Shown piece after piece: positions 56,505 to 64,000 of a DNA stretch of 64,000 nucleotides. The notes beneath the pieces are model-generated. The model did no database searches, was not told the DNA's origin, and worked only from the letters and a program-made list of their open reading frames with translations. The stretch is from Natrinema mahii (GTDB lineage: Archaea > Halobacteriota > Halobacteria > Halobacteriales > Natrialbaceae). The position numbers were made by a program, and so were the translations under genes. How positions within the stretch are numbered: the stretch's first letter is position 1; each line of letters opens with the position of its first letter. The stretch covers positions 62,001-126,000 of the forward strand of contig JHUT02000002.1 of the NCBI GenBank assembly GCA_000690595.2, in the 5' to 3' direction.

Positions 56505-57125
56505 ATGTATCAGGACATCCTCGTCCCGACGGACGGGAGCGACGGCACCTGCCGGTCGATCACGCACGGGCTGGCGATCGCCGACCGGTTCGACGCGACG
56601 GTCCACGCGCTGTCGATCATCCCCGAGGGCCCGCTCGGCACGCTACAGACCGACGAGGCGATCCCCGCCGCCGAGCGCGCGGTCGAGCGCGTCGCGACCG
56701 AGGCCGACCGCGAGGGCGTGGCGGCCGTGACGGCCGTCGAACAGGGGGTCCCCCACGAGACGATCCTCGAGTACGCCGACGAGACCGATATCGATATGAT
56801 CGTGATGGGGACGCAGGGCCGGACCGGACTCGACCGGGTGCTGGTCGGGAGCGTCACCGAACGGGTCGTCCGCATGGCCGACGTCCCCGTGGTGACCGTC
56901 CGGCTGACCGACGACATCCGCATCGACGACGCTGACGAGGCCGAAGACATCGCCCGCAAAACTGTCGCAAACGAAGGGTACGACGACCTCGCGCTGGCCG
57001 ACCAACCCCACCGGACCAGCGCCTCCTGGATCGTGCCGCTCGAGACCGACGCGGGACCGGTTCACGTCCACGTCGACGCCGTCTCCGGCGAGGCCCGCGT
57101 CGCGACGGGACCGGCCGACGAGTAG
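56505..57125 (+). CDS. Universal stress protein with extra C-terminal domain
   Basis: 206 aa. Residues 1-142 are a UspA fold with the nucleotide-binding GTQGRTGLDRVLVGSV (GxxGxxG(S)-type). Residues 143-206 (EDIARKTVANEGYDDLALAD, HVHVDAVSGEARVATG) are an added PepSY-like beta domain, absent in ordinary UspA. Ligand and role unknown. TATA-like GGTATTTACGG lies about 30 bases ahead. Confidence 0.88.
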   Translation: MYQDILVPTDGSDGTCRSITHGLAIADRFDATVHALSIIPEGPLGTLQTDEAIPAAERAVERVATEADREGVAAVTAVEQGVPHETILEYADETDIDMIVMGTQGRTGLDRVLVGSVTERVVRMADVPVVTVRLTDDIRIDDADEAEDIARKTVANEGYDDLALADQPHRTSASWIVPLETDAGPVHVHVDAVSGEARVATGPADE

Positions 57126-57157
57126 CGCCGGCGGTCCCACCGGGACAGCGCCCCGAC

Positions 57158-58723
57158 TCAGTCCTGTACGAACGCGCCGTCGCAGTCGTACTCGCGCAGT
57201 TTGATGCTGGTGACCGGTTCGGTCTCGTTGTACGGGTCCGACTCCTGGGCCATGTAGTAGAGTTCGAGGCGCTCGATGTCCGTTTGATGGTCGTCGTTCC
57301 AGCGCTCACAGAGGTAGTTCGACACGTACGACTGGTGGTTCTCGTTGTCCCCGCTCTCCACGTTCGCGAGGTACTTCCGCCACCGCGTGGTCGGGTAGAC
57401 GTCCTCGTGACTCGGAGGCGGGTTCCAGTTGATCGCGGACCGGTGCATGGCGTCGACTCGAGAGCCGTTCTCGAGGTCGGCCGGCGCGTGGAACCAGCCG
57501 TCGGTCTGCAGCGGTTCCGGGGCGAACATCCGCCACGACTGGTCGGTCTCGGTGGCCTCGAGGGCGGTTTCGCCGGCGTCGGGCACCTGCGTGTATCCCA
57601 GTGCCTGGGCGTTCGAGAGTAGTATGAGCACGAGAAAGACGGCTGGGACGGCCGTCGATAGCAACGACCGGCCGCGGGCGACGGCGGCGGTGAGGAACCG
57701 ATGCGACGGCACGACGGCGGTCCCGGCCACGTCGGCCATCGATCTTTCGGGACGGAGCCGGCGGAATCGTTCCACCGCGTTTCGGAGCGGCCCGGCGAAG
57801 CCGGCTCTGGCGACCGCCGCCGTCACCCGATCCCAGACGACCGGCGGGAAGAAGGGCACGAGCGCGGCGACGACGACCAGCGGGAACAGCCCGATCCGCA
57901 TCGTCACGAGCATGCCGAGGTGCATGCCGGCGAACGCCGCGGCCAGCGCCGCTCGCGGCCATCCGGTCAGGAGGAGCAACAGCGGCGTACAGACGAGCAA
58001 CGCCACCCACAGATACGTCATGAGCCGCAACAGCCCGGGATAGGCCGTGAGGACATCGCCGAGCAGGTACGTGAACATGTAGTCGAGGCTGAAGACGTAG
58101 GCGACGGCTTCCCCGTCGAACCACAGTGCTCCCCGACTCTTGTGGATAGCGTTCGAGACGTACATGACGACGACCTGGAGCAACAGCGCCATCGTCGCCA
58201 CGTTCGCGACGGTCGCCCGGGCCGCCTCGGGACGGCGCGCGTCGACGGCCCAGCGCTCGCTCAGCGGGAGGAACATCGCCCAGAACACGAGGAGCCGAAG
58301 CAGCGTGTCCCCGCCGTTGAGGACCATCGGGTTCCGGGCGTGCAGGGAGACGAGCAACAGCCACGAGCAGCCCGTCGCGAGCCGCGTCCGGTAGCCGACG
58401 GTCACCGCGAGTGCGAAGCCGCCTGCCAGGACGAACAACAGCGCGATCGCCCACGCCTCGCCGGAGAGGGCATGCAGCGAGTACACCTGCGAGTAGTCCG
58501 AGAACAGGGCCTGTCGCGGAAGGACGCCGGCGTCGGTGTAGAACGCCTCGAGGTTGCGGGCCCGGAGCGCGAGGTCGGCAAGCAACAGGAGTCCGATCGC
58601 GATCCGAAACGCTGCCAGCGCTCGCGCGTCGATCGCGAACCGGCGTTCGATCCCGGCGGCGACTCGGTCGGCGCCGCTCGAGAGCCGCCGGCGGACGGCA
58701 GTGATGGAGAGTTGTCGGGACAT
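57158..58723 (-). CDS. HTTM-domain membrane protein (gamma-carboxylase-like)
   Basis: 521 aa with many hydrophobic helices in the first 410 residues and a soluble tail of 110 residues. The HTTM domain (RIAIGLLLLADLALRARNL, HARNPMVLNGGDTLLRLL) is that of vitamin K-dependent gamma-carboxylase relatives, whose prokaryotic function is unknown. It is divergent from a DCC-family thiol oxidoreductase, a pair common in bacteria. Confidence 0.9.
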   Translation of the reverse strand: MSRQLSITAVRRRLSSGADRVAAGIERRFAIDARALAAFRIAIGLLLLADLALRARNLEAFYTDAGVLPRQALFSDYSQVYSLHALSGEAWAIALLFVLAGGFALAVTVGYRTRLATGCSWLLLVSLHARNPMVLNGGDTLLRLLVFWAMFLPLSERWAVDARRPEAARATVANVATMALLLQVVVMYVSNAIHKSRGALWFDGEAVAYVFSLDYMFTYLLGDVLTAYPGLLRLMTYLWVALLVCTPLLLLLTGWPRAALAAAFAGMHLGMLVTMRIGLFPLVVVAALVPFFPPVVWDRVTAAVARAGFAGPLRNAVERFRRLRPERSMADVAGTAVVPSHRFLTAAVARGRSLLSTAVPAVFLVLILLSNAQALGYTQVPDAGETALEATETDQSWRMFAPEPLQTDGWFHAPADLENGSRVDAMHRSAINWNPPPSHEDVYPTTRWRKYLANVESGDNENHQSYVSNYLCERWNDDHQTDIERLELYYMAQESDPYNETEPVTSIKLREYDCDGAFVQD

Positions 58724-58869
58724 CGTCGTGGAGAGACGTCCGGGCGTCTCGACCGGCCCGGTATATGCTTCGTGAAAGCTGAAACGGCTATTTGTGCGAT
58801 CACTTCTCGTTCGAAGACGGGGCCGATCGGAACGCTGAACTGGCCCCGCGGCCTACTGCGTTCCGTCCG

Positions 58870-59286
58870 ATGAGTACCGAGGTCCCCGACGAGAGTCCGA
58901 TCGTCCTGTTCGATGGGGTCTGTAACCTCTGTAACGGGGTCGTCCAGTTCATCGTCCCCCGGGATCCGGCGGGGAAGATCCACTTCGCGTCCCTCCAGTC
59001 CGATGTCGGTCAGGACCTGCTCGCGGCTCACGACCTGCCGACGGACGCGCTGGAATCGATCGTCCTGATCGAGGGCGACGACTGTTACGTCAAGTCCGCG
59101 GCCGTGGCTCGGATCGCGGCCCACCTCGGCGGCGTCTACGCCCTCCTGTCGGCACTGCGGTATCTCCCGCGCCCGATCCGGGACCGCGCCTACGACTTCG
59201 TCGCGGCCCGTCGCTATCGCTGGTTCGGGCGGAAAGAACAGTGTCTGCTGCCGACCGGTGACGTTCGAACCCGGTTTCTCGAGTAG
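58870..59286 (+). CDS. DCC-family thiol-disulfide oxidoreductase (DUF393)
   Basis: 138 aa, ATG at 58870. N-terminal DxxCxxC motif in LFDGVCNLCNG, followed by FASLQSD and the family block SAAVARIAAHLGG. The active-site cysteines suggest electron or thiol exchange, possibly serving the HTTM membrane protein transcribed the other way. Confidence 0.92.
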   Translation: MSTEVPDESPIVLFDGVCNLCNGVVQFIVPRDPAGKIHFASLQSDVGQDLLAAHDLPTDALESIVLIEGDDCYVKSAAVARIAAHLGGVYALLSALRYLPRPIRDRAYDFVAARRYRWFGRKEQCLLPTGDVRTRFLE

Positions 59287-59354
59287 GCCGTCGGGGCGTC
59301 GCCGACCGCCGTCCCGCGGACAGCTTTTAGTCGTCCCCGTCCGTACCCGCGTGT

Positions 59355-59525
59355 GTGTCACCCGACGAGCGGGCTGATTGGCGCCTCGACCGGACGACCG
59401 GTCGGCCGACGCGCGTCGCTCGAGCCCTGATCACTGCCGTCTCGGCGGAAGCACTGGTTTTGACCCTGCTCGGACTGGCGATGTTCGCGGTCCTCGCGAC
59501 CGGTCGCGCACTCGGACTGTGGTAG
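59355..59525 (+). CDS. Small single-helix membrane protein (not in usual length range)
   Basis: 56 codons from a GTG to TAG. Basic head (SPDERADWRLDRTTGRPTRV) then a hydrophobic helix (SAEALVLTLLGLAMFAVLAT). A TATA-like CTTTTAGT at 59323-59330 stands 28 bases ahead, as at confirmed leaderless genes here. Codon use is normal. No family recognised; it could be a chance frame. Confidence 0.45.
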   Translation: MSPDERADWRLDRTTGRPTRVARALITAVSAEALVLTLLGLAMFAVLATGRALGLW

Positions 59526-59680
59526 GCCGCCGGCGGAACCGACGGCCGAGCAGCCGCGAGACGGCCGTCTTTCGCCCACGAGGCACTGCTCGGTCGCGTC
59601 TCGAGCGCGTGACGTTCGACGGGAGCCGATAGCAACCGACGGTCCGACCCAGTCGGTAGGGAACGTGAACGCGAAGTAGA

Positions 59681-59780
59681 AAGCCAGGGCGGGGATTTGA
59701 ACCACGGTCGCAGCAGCGCTGCTCCCTGATTCAAATCCCAGTCGACGTGGCTGCTGCTCACGAAATCGTTCGCAGCAGCC
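59681..59780 (-). repeat. Palindromic element and tRNA 3'-end copy beside tRNA-Thr
   Basis: 23 bases of the tRNA-Thr 3' end, from the discriminator side to the T-loop (AAGCCAGGGCGGGGATTTGA and three more on the plus strand), occur again at 59681-59703, exactly 100 bases from the tRNA copy at 59781-59803. Inside are a perfect 10-base inverted pair GGGATTTGAA (59692-59701)/TTCAAATCCC (59730-59739) around AGCAGCGCTGCT (59712-59723), and a second hairpin GGCTGCTGC/GCAGCAGCC (59749-59757, 59772-59780). The design matches the repeat at tRNA-Arg. Confidence 0.88.
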
Positions 59781-59781
59781 A

Positions 59782-59855
59782 AGCCAGGGCGGGGATTTGA
59801 ACCCCGGAAGTCTCGATTACAAGTCGAGTGCATGAACCGCCCATGCTCCCCTGGC
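59782..59855 (-). tRNA. tRNA-Thr (anticodon TGT)
   Basis: 74 bases with a complete cloverleaf: acceptor GCCAGGG/CCCTGGC, D stem GCAT/ATGC, anticodon stem CTCGA/TCGAG with loop CTTGTAA (anticodon TGT, reads ACA), variable loop ACTTC, T stem CGGGG/CCCCG, loop TTCAAAT. No intron, CCA not encoded. Confidence 0.96.
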
Positions 59856-59867
59856 GCAGGCCGTGGG

Positions 59868-60383
59868 TTAGCCGTCCTCCTTTGAGTGTGTATCGTTTTC
59901 GTCGCGGTCCGCGAGCGAGCGCGCCATCGACACGCGGAACGGATCGTAGCCGTGGCGGCGGTAGAATCGGCGGGCGGCCTCGTTGTCGGCCATCACCTCG
60001 AGCAGCAGTTCGTCGACGCCGCGGTCGGCAAGCGACGCCTCGGCGGCCTCGAGCAGGGCGGTGCCGATCCCCTGCCCCCGGTAGGCCGGCCGGACGTAGA
60101 TGTTCGAGAGCAGGCCGCGCGTGGTGTCGAGTTCGAGGGTGCCGCGTTCGACCGTCACCGAGACGAAGCCGACGATCGCGCCCTCGAGGCGGGCGACGAA
60201 CAGGCCGTCGCTGACCAGATAGGCCCCGAGCGTCTCCCGCATGGCCTCGCGGTTGGCCTCGGGGCGGACGGCCGACTGGTACCGGCGCTGGTCGCGGGCG
60301 AGGTCGACCCAGAGGTCCGTGAGGGCGTCGAGGTCGGCCCGCGTGGCGAGTTCAATCGTCGGCGGCTGGTTGCTCGGGGGCAT
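59868..60383 (-). CDS. GNAT N-acetyltransferase
   Basis: 171 aa. Acetyl-CoA binding loop in NIYVRPAYRGQGIGTALLEA (motif A, RGQGIG) and MADNEAARRFYRRHGYDP (motif B). It starts inside the last 32 bases of pgk, so the two are co-transcribed. RimI-like or small-molecule acetylation cannot be told apart. Confidence 0.92.
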   Translation of the reverse strand: MPPSNQPPTIELATRADLDALTDLWVDLARDQRRYQSAVRPEANREAMRETLGAYLVSDGLFVARLEGAIVGFVSVTVERGTLELDTTRGLLSNIYVRPAYRGQGIGTALLEAAEASLADRGVDELLLEVMADNEAARRFYRRHGYDPFRVSMARSLADRDENDTHSKEDG

Positions 60384-61575
60384 TCTCGAGTGCGGTCACG
60401 GCGGGCAGCGATTCGGCGGTGAGCATCCGGAGGGCCGCGCCGCCGCCGGTGCTGACGTGTGAAAAGCCCTCGACGCCGAGTTGGCGAAGCGCCGAGGCGG
60501 TGTCGCCGCCGCCGACGATACTCGTGGGAATGTCGGTCGCGGCGTCGTAGAGCTGTCGTGTCCCCGTCTCGAAGCGGTCGTCCTCGAAGACGCCGGCGGG
60601 GCCGTTGAGGATGACGGTTTCGGCGTCCTCGAGGACGCGCCGGTAGTACTCCAGGGTCGACCCGCCGATGTCCATGGCGGATTCGCCGTCGCCCGGCGGG
60701 AGGGCGTTGACGCCGAGTTCGTGGCGGCCGCCGTCCCGGTCGACGGCGACGTCGCGGGGCAGCGCGATCCGGTCGCCGTAGGCGTCGAGCAGGTCCGCGG
60801 CGCGGTCGATCTCGTCCCAGTAGCCCTGGTCGTAGATGAAATCGGAGCTGGCGTCGCCCAGATCGACACCATCGGCGATGAGAAAGACGTTGCCGACGAC
60901 GCCGGCCGTGAGGACGTGATCGGCCAGTCCCTTCTCGAGAACCGACCAGGCGACGTCGATGGAGTCGGAGACCTTTGCCCCGCCGAGGACGTAGACGCGG
61001 GGGTCGCCGGTCTCCTCGATCGAGCCCAGCACGTCGAGTTCGGACTCCATGACCCGGCCGGCGTAGCTCGGCAGGACCGTCGGCAGCCCGACCAGCGAGG
61101 GCTGGGAGCGATGGGCCGCCGCGAAGGCGTCGTTGACGTAGACGTCTAGGACGGGCTCGAGGCCCTCGACCAGATGGGTCCGGGCGGCCCGTTCCGGCTC
61201 GAACTCCATGTACTCCTCGCTGTAGAAGCGGGTGTTCTCGAGGACGACGCAGTCGCCGTCCTCGAGGTCCCTGACGGCCTCGCGGGCGGCGTCGGTGAAG
61301 GTAGCGTCCACGTAGTCGACGGGCTGTCCGAGCAACTCCGAGAGCCGTTCGGCGTGTGACTCGAGGGAGACGAACTCGTCGCCGCCGGGTCGGCCCTGAT
61401 GGGCGAGGACGGCGACCCGACCGTCCCGCTCTAGCAGTTCGGCGAGGGTATCGACGTGGGCGCGCAGGCGGGCGTCGTCCGCGAGCGTGTCATCGTCGTC
61501 GATCGGACTATTGACGTCGACGCGAACACCGACGGTAGTCCCTTCGACGTCCAGGTCGTCGAGGGTCGCGATCAT
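60352..61575 (-). CDS. pgk: Phosphoglycerate kinase
   Basis: 407 aa, archaeal form. Interconverts 1,3-bisphosphoglycerate and 3-phosphoglycerate with ADP/ATP. Substrate block GVRVDVNSPID, LENTRFYSEE, hinge/nucleotide GGAKVSDSID, LNGPAGVFE, VGGGDTASAL and FSHVSTGGGAALRML are all present. TATA-like GAAAGACCTTTC lies about 30-40 bases ahead. Confidence 0.97.
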   Translation of the reverse strand: MIATLDDLDVEGTTVGVRVDVNSPIDDDDTLADDARLRAHVDTLAELLERDGRVAVLAHQGRPGGDEFVSLESHAERLSELLGQPVDYVDATFTDAAREAVRDLEDGDCVVLENTRFYSEEYMEFEPERAARTHLVEGLEPVLDVYVNDAFAAAHRSQPSLVGLPTVLPSYAGRVMESELDVLGSIEETGDPRVYVLGGAKVSDSIDVAWSVLEKGLADHVLTAGVVGNVFLIADGVDLGDASSDFIYDQGYWDEIDRAADLLDAYGDRIALPRDVAVDRDGGRHELGVNALPPGDGESAMDIGGSTLEYYRRVLEDAETVILNGPAGVFEDDRFETGTRQLYDAATDIPTSIVGGGDTASALRQLGVEGFSHVSTGGGAALRMLTAESLPAVTALENAPEQPAADD

Positions 61576-61676
61576 TACCGGTCAGTCCACTGCGGCACCC
61601 GAAAGGTCTTTCTATCGGAGAGATGGCCACGATGAGTGAGGGCATATCGCATGCAGATGCAGGAGTCGAGAGCGGC

Positions 61677-62285
61677 CTAGACCGTTCGGCAGTCCGAACA
61701 GACCAGCTGGCCGTTGGCGTCCCACAGCGCGTCCGCGAGCGAGCCACAGGCCTCGCAGACGCCCTGCGTGGTGTACTCGTCGCCGCCGTTGGGGAGGACG
61801 CCGGCCTCGCCCTCCGCGGCGAGGGACGCGGTCGCAGGATCGGCGACGCCGCGATCGCGATCGATCGGCGGCTCGCTCGAGCGGGCGGGGGTCATCGTCG
61901 CCTGGAAGGAGCTGGCGGCCGCGATGACGTCGCGCTGGGTGACGAGGCCGACGATCCCGTCCGGGCCGTCGACGACGACGTTGCGGATGTTTTGCCGGGC
62001 CATCGTCGTCGCGACGTCGGTCAGCGACGTCTCGGGATCGACCGCGATGACCGGGGTCGTCATCACGTCGTCGACGGTCGTCTCGGTCGGCTCGCCCTCG
62101 TCGGCGATCAGCCCCAGCACGTCCCACTCGGTCACGATGCCGACGGGCTCGCTGCCGCGAACGACAAGCGCACAGCTGGTCCGTTCCTCGCGCATGAGCC
62201 GCACCACGTCGAGTACGGTGTCCGATTCGCTGACGCCGACGTACTCGCTCGTCAGCACGTCCCTGACGGACAGTTCCGATTCCAT
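61677..62285 (-). CDS. CBS-pair protein with C-terminal zinc ribbon
   Basis: 202 aa, ATG at 62285. Two CBS motifs (VRDVLTSEYVGVSESDTVLD and VDDVMTTPVIAVDPETSLTD), each able to bind adenosyl nucleotides, then a linker and a zinc ribbon (CEACGS, CSDC). The TATA box GCTTTTAG (about 62310-62317) is 28 bases ahead. Likely an energy- or nucleotide-sensing adaptor; partner unknown. Confidence 0.88.
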   Translation of the reverse strand: MESELSVRDVLTSEYVGVSESDTVLDVVRLMREERTSCALVVRGSEPVGIVTEWDVLGLIADEGEPTETTVDDVMTTPVIAVDPETSLTDVATTMARQNIRNVVVDGPDGIVGLVTQRDVIAAASSFQATMTPARSSEPPIDRDRGVADPATASLAAEGEAGVLPNGGDEYTTQGVCEACGSLADALWDANGQLVCSDCRTV

Positions 62286-62369
62286 ATGCGTGAAGATCAC
62301 GCGAACGGGCTAAAAGCTACCTCCACCACACTTAAGAAAATCGGGAGCGAAGTTCTCTAACTCCCGAAC

Positions 62370-63140
62370 TCAGGCGTTCTCCCACTCGAGTTCGACTCGC
62401 GTCCCGTCGGCCCGACAGGTCTCGAGGGCGTGTTTGGCGTCGTAGCCGGCCTCGTGGGCGCTCTTGCCGCGGCCGACGCCGACCTGCATCTCGACGTCGA
62501 CGGCCTCCGCGACGTGCGTGATCGCCTCCTCGTAGTCGGCTTCGCCGAGGTCGGGGCAGACGACGATGACGTTGTCGCCGCCGACGAAAAACGAGAGGCT
62601 GTCGTGGGCGTGGCGCATGTGGCGCATGAGTTCCGCATAGCCCTGCTCGATCTCGATGAAGGTGTCGAAGGCGTTGAGTTCGTCCGTGTAGTTGCCGGTC
62701 GCGTTGACGACGTCGAAGTGCGCGATCTGGACGTCGTCGTCGGCCCGGAACTCCTCGTCGATGGCCCGGCCCTCGAGACACTCCCGCCGGTCCTCGTCTT
62801 GGGCGCTGCCGGCGTCTTGCAGGCGTTCGGTCGCGTCCGACAGCGCCTGCACGGGGCTCCGGCCGGTCGCGACGCCGAGACTGAGCGTCACGGGATACCG
62901 GTTCCCGACCGACTCCTGGAGGAGCGCGTGGTCCTCGATCGAGCAGCCGTTCGTGACGGCGATGATGTTGTCGAACCGGGTGAAGAAGGTGTAGCCGTCG
63001 CGGTTGCCGACGAACTGGGAGATGTCGGCGTACAGTCGGGATTGCATAGTCTGGAGGTCCGCTTCCCGGCGGGGTTCCGGGGTCACGGTCCAGGGGCCGT
63101 AGTTGTCGATCTGAACGAGCGTTACCTGCGTGTTAGTCAC
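62370..63140 (-). CDS. arfA: GTP cyclohydrolase III (ArfA)
   Basis: 256 aa from GTG at 63140, fixed by a TATA-like ACTTATAC 30 bases ahead. First archaeal step of riboflavin and coenzyme F420 synthesis. The protein is a duplicated ferredoxin-like fold related to nucleotidyl cyclases: TLVQIDNYGPWTVTPEPRRE at the N-terminus, FTRFDNIIAVTNG, and FFVGGDNVIVVCPD with conserved Asp residues. Confidence 0.93.
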   Translation of the reverse strand: MTNTQVTLVQIDNYGPWTVTPEPRREADLQTMQSRLYADISQFVGNRDGYTFFTRFDNIIAVTNGCSIEDHALLQESVGNRYPVTLSLGVATGRSPVQALSDATERLQDAGSAQDEDRRECLEGRAIDEEFRADDDVQIAHFDVVNATGNYTDELNAFDTFIEIEQGYAELMRHMRHAHDSLSFFVGGDNVIVVCPDLGEADYEEAITHVAEAVDVEMQVGVGRGKSAHEAGYDAKHALETCRADGTRVELEWENA

Positions 63141-63292
63141 TGTGAACGTTCCTTTCGAACGCCGTCGTATAAGTGATACGTAATCCAGATTCGTGATGCG
63201 CCGGGACTCGGTCGGACGGTCTCCCGTCCATCAGTGCCGGTGGACCGCGACCGCCCCGCGTTCCCACCGACGGGTCGGTACAGTAACCCGTC

Positions 63293-63619
63293 TCAGGCGT
63301 GGACCTTCTCCGGGTCCTTGCCGTGTGGGTGGTACGTCCAGAAGCCGCCCTCGCGCATCGCCGCGCCGACGGCCTTGTGCATGTCGACCATCGTTTCGAA
63401 CTCCTCGGGTTCGACGTAGTCGAAGATGTCGCTGAGCGCGACGACCGTCTCGTGGTTGACCCGAACGGGGTAGTCCCCGTACTCCTCGACGAACTCGTCG
63501 CGCACCATCGGGAAGTCCTCCTCCTCGTCGACCTTGTCCGCGATGATCCGCATGTCGAACTTGCGCATCCCCTCGCTGCCCTCCTCGCCGTCGGGATCGA
63601 CTGGCCAATCGTTGCTCAT
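63293..63619 (-). CDS. Conserved haloarchaeal protein of unknown function
   Basis: 108 aa, ATG at 63619. Small acidic protein with a well-formed core (DFPMVRDEFVEEYGDYPVRV, ALSDIFDYVEPEEFETMVDM, FWTYHPHGKDPEKV). It is one of the haloarchaea-only DUF families in the DUF57xx range; I cannot recall which. No cysteine or membrane segment. Confidence 0.8.
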   Translation of the reverse strand: MSNDWPVDPDGEEGSEGMRKFDMRIIADKVDEEEDFPMVRDEFVEEYGDYPVRVNHETVVALSDIFDYVEPEEFETMVDMHKAVGAAMREGGFWTYHPHGKDPEKVHA

Positions 63620-63667
63620 ACCTCGACGTGTGTGGGGGTCCCGCAAAAGGATTTCTCCTCGTCGCCG

Positions 63668-64000
63668 TCACCGGTCGACCGAGTCGACGCCGGCCAGTTC
63701 GAACCGCGCACCGCCGGCCGCGCTCTCGGTGACCGTCGCCGTCCAGCCGTGACCCGTCGCGATCCGCTCGACGATCGCGAGTCCGAGCCCGGTCCCGTCC
63801 CCGTCGCTCGAGTAGCCGCTGTCGAAGACCCGCTCGCGTTCGTCGGGCGGGATCCCCGGGCCGTCGTCCGCGACGTAGAAGCCGTCCCCGCCCTCGAGGT
63901 CGCCGACCGTGATCGTGACGCCGGGGCGGTCCCCGTCGCGTTGTCCCGCGGGGTCGGCGTCGCCGTGGTCCACGGCGTTGCGAAGCAGGTTCTCGAGCAA
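63668..64000 (-). CDS. Sensor histidine kinase, C-terminal ATPase part (5' end outside window)
   Basis: The last 110 residues of a kinase whose start lies beyond base 64000; the window ends inside the N box (LENLLRNAVDHG). G1 box VADDGPGIPPDE and G2 box DGTGLGLAIVERIA are intact. The upstream sensor domains cannot be seen. Confidence 0.92.
   Translation of the reverse strand: MLENLLRNAVDHGDADPAGQRDGDRPGVTITVGDLEGGDGFYVADDGPGIPPDERERVFDSGYSSDGDGTGLGLAIVERIATGHGWTATVTESAAGGARFELAGVDSVDR

Noticed and set aside
59681-59703. A second, partial tRNA-Thr gene
   Set aside because: Only the 3' 23 bases are copied; D and anticodon arms are missing.

Overview
The window is 64 kb of a haloarchaeal chromosome. 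Evidence: high G+C, strongly acidic proteins rich in Asp and Glu, TATA-type boxes about 28 bases ahead of many start codons with little or no leader, archaeal gene families (CheC/CheD chemotaxis, archaeal PilB/PilC, HalX response regulator, HTH_10 regulator, GTP cyclohydrolase III, 3-hydroxyacyl-CoA dehydrogenase fused ahead of enoyl-CoA hydratase) and archaeal-type tRNAs. A Natrialba/Natrinema/Haloterrigena-like organism is plausible, but the genus cannot be fixed from the sequence alone.

Layout. Bases 1-5140 hold the end of a chemotaxis operon (cheA, two cheC genes, cheD, cheR) with overlapping start and stop codons. A nuclease-like gene of unknown role (5212-6420) separates it from a converging pilus operon (6434-15242, minus strand): pilB, pilC and five small proteins with pilin-like N-termini. 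Bases 15459-20138 carry a short-chain dehydrogenase, an acyl-CoA dehydrogenase, tRNA-Arg with a 102-base tandem repeat on its 3' side, tatA, a peroxiredoxin and an HD hydrolase. Bases 20139-24971 hold small genes and the sdhCDBA operon (respiratory complex II). Bases 25211-30418 hold an aspartoacylase-like peptidase, a GNAT with a zinc ribbon, a polysaccharide flippase and a RimK ATP-grasp/RimB protease fusion. Then come katG, a protein with a five-residue repeat, a base-excision glycosylase, a stand-alone fumarate-reductase/aspartate-oxidase-like flavoprotein, and a Zn/Cd-type P-ATPase with its probable HTH_10 regulator and a perfect 14-base palindrome at its promoter.

Bases 40705-45928 are a fatty-acid beta-oxidation area (two acyl-CoA dehydrogenases around a bifunctional dehydrogenase/hydratase), and a second such pair (enoyl-CoA hydratase with acyl-CoA ligase) lies at 53918-56286. 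Between and after them are a membrane gene that lacks a start codon, a cupin, NikR, a creatininase-family protein, a six-PAS sensor kinase, a methyltransferase, UspA, an HTTM/DCC divergent pair, tRNA-Thr with a 3'-flanking palindromic element, phosphoglycerate kinase, a CBS protein, GTP cyclohydrolase III and a truncated sensor kinase at the edge.

Most of the gene content is ordinary core genome; no phage, IS element or CRISPR array is visible. The least explained signals are: (1) the elements on the 3' side of both tRNA genes, which share one design (an inverted pair of T-arm copies around an inner palindrome, about 100 bases from the tRNA's own T-arm); (2) the period-5 repeat protein next to katG; (3) the RimK-RimB fusion neighbourhood; and (4) candidate operator palindromes at the metal ATPase and acyl-CoA ligase promoters.
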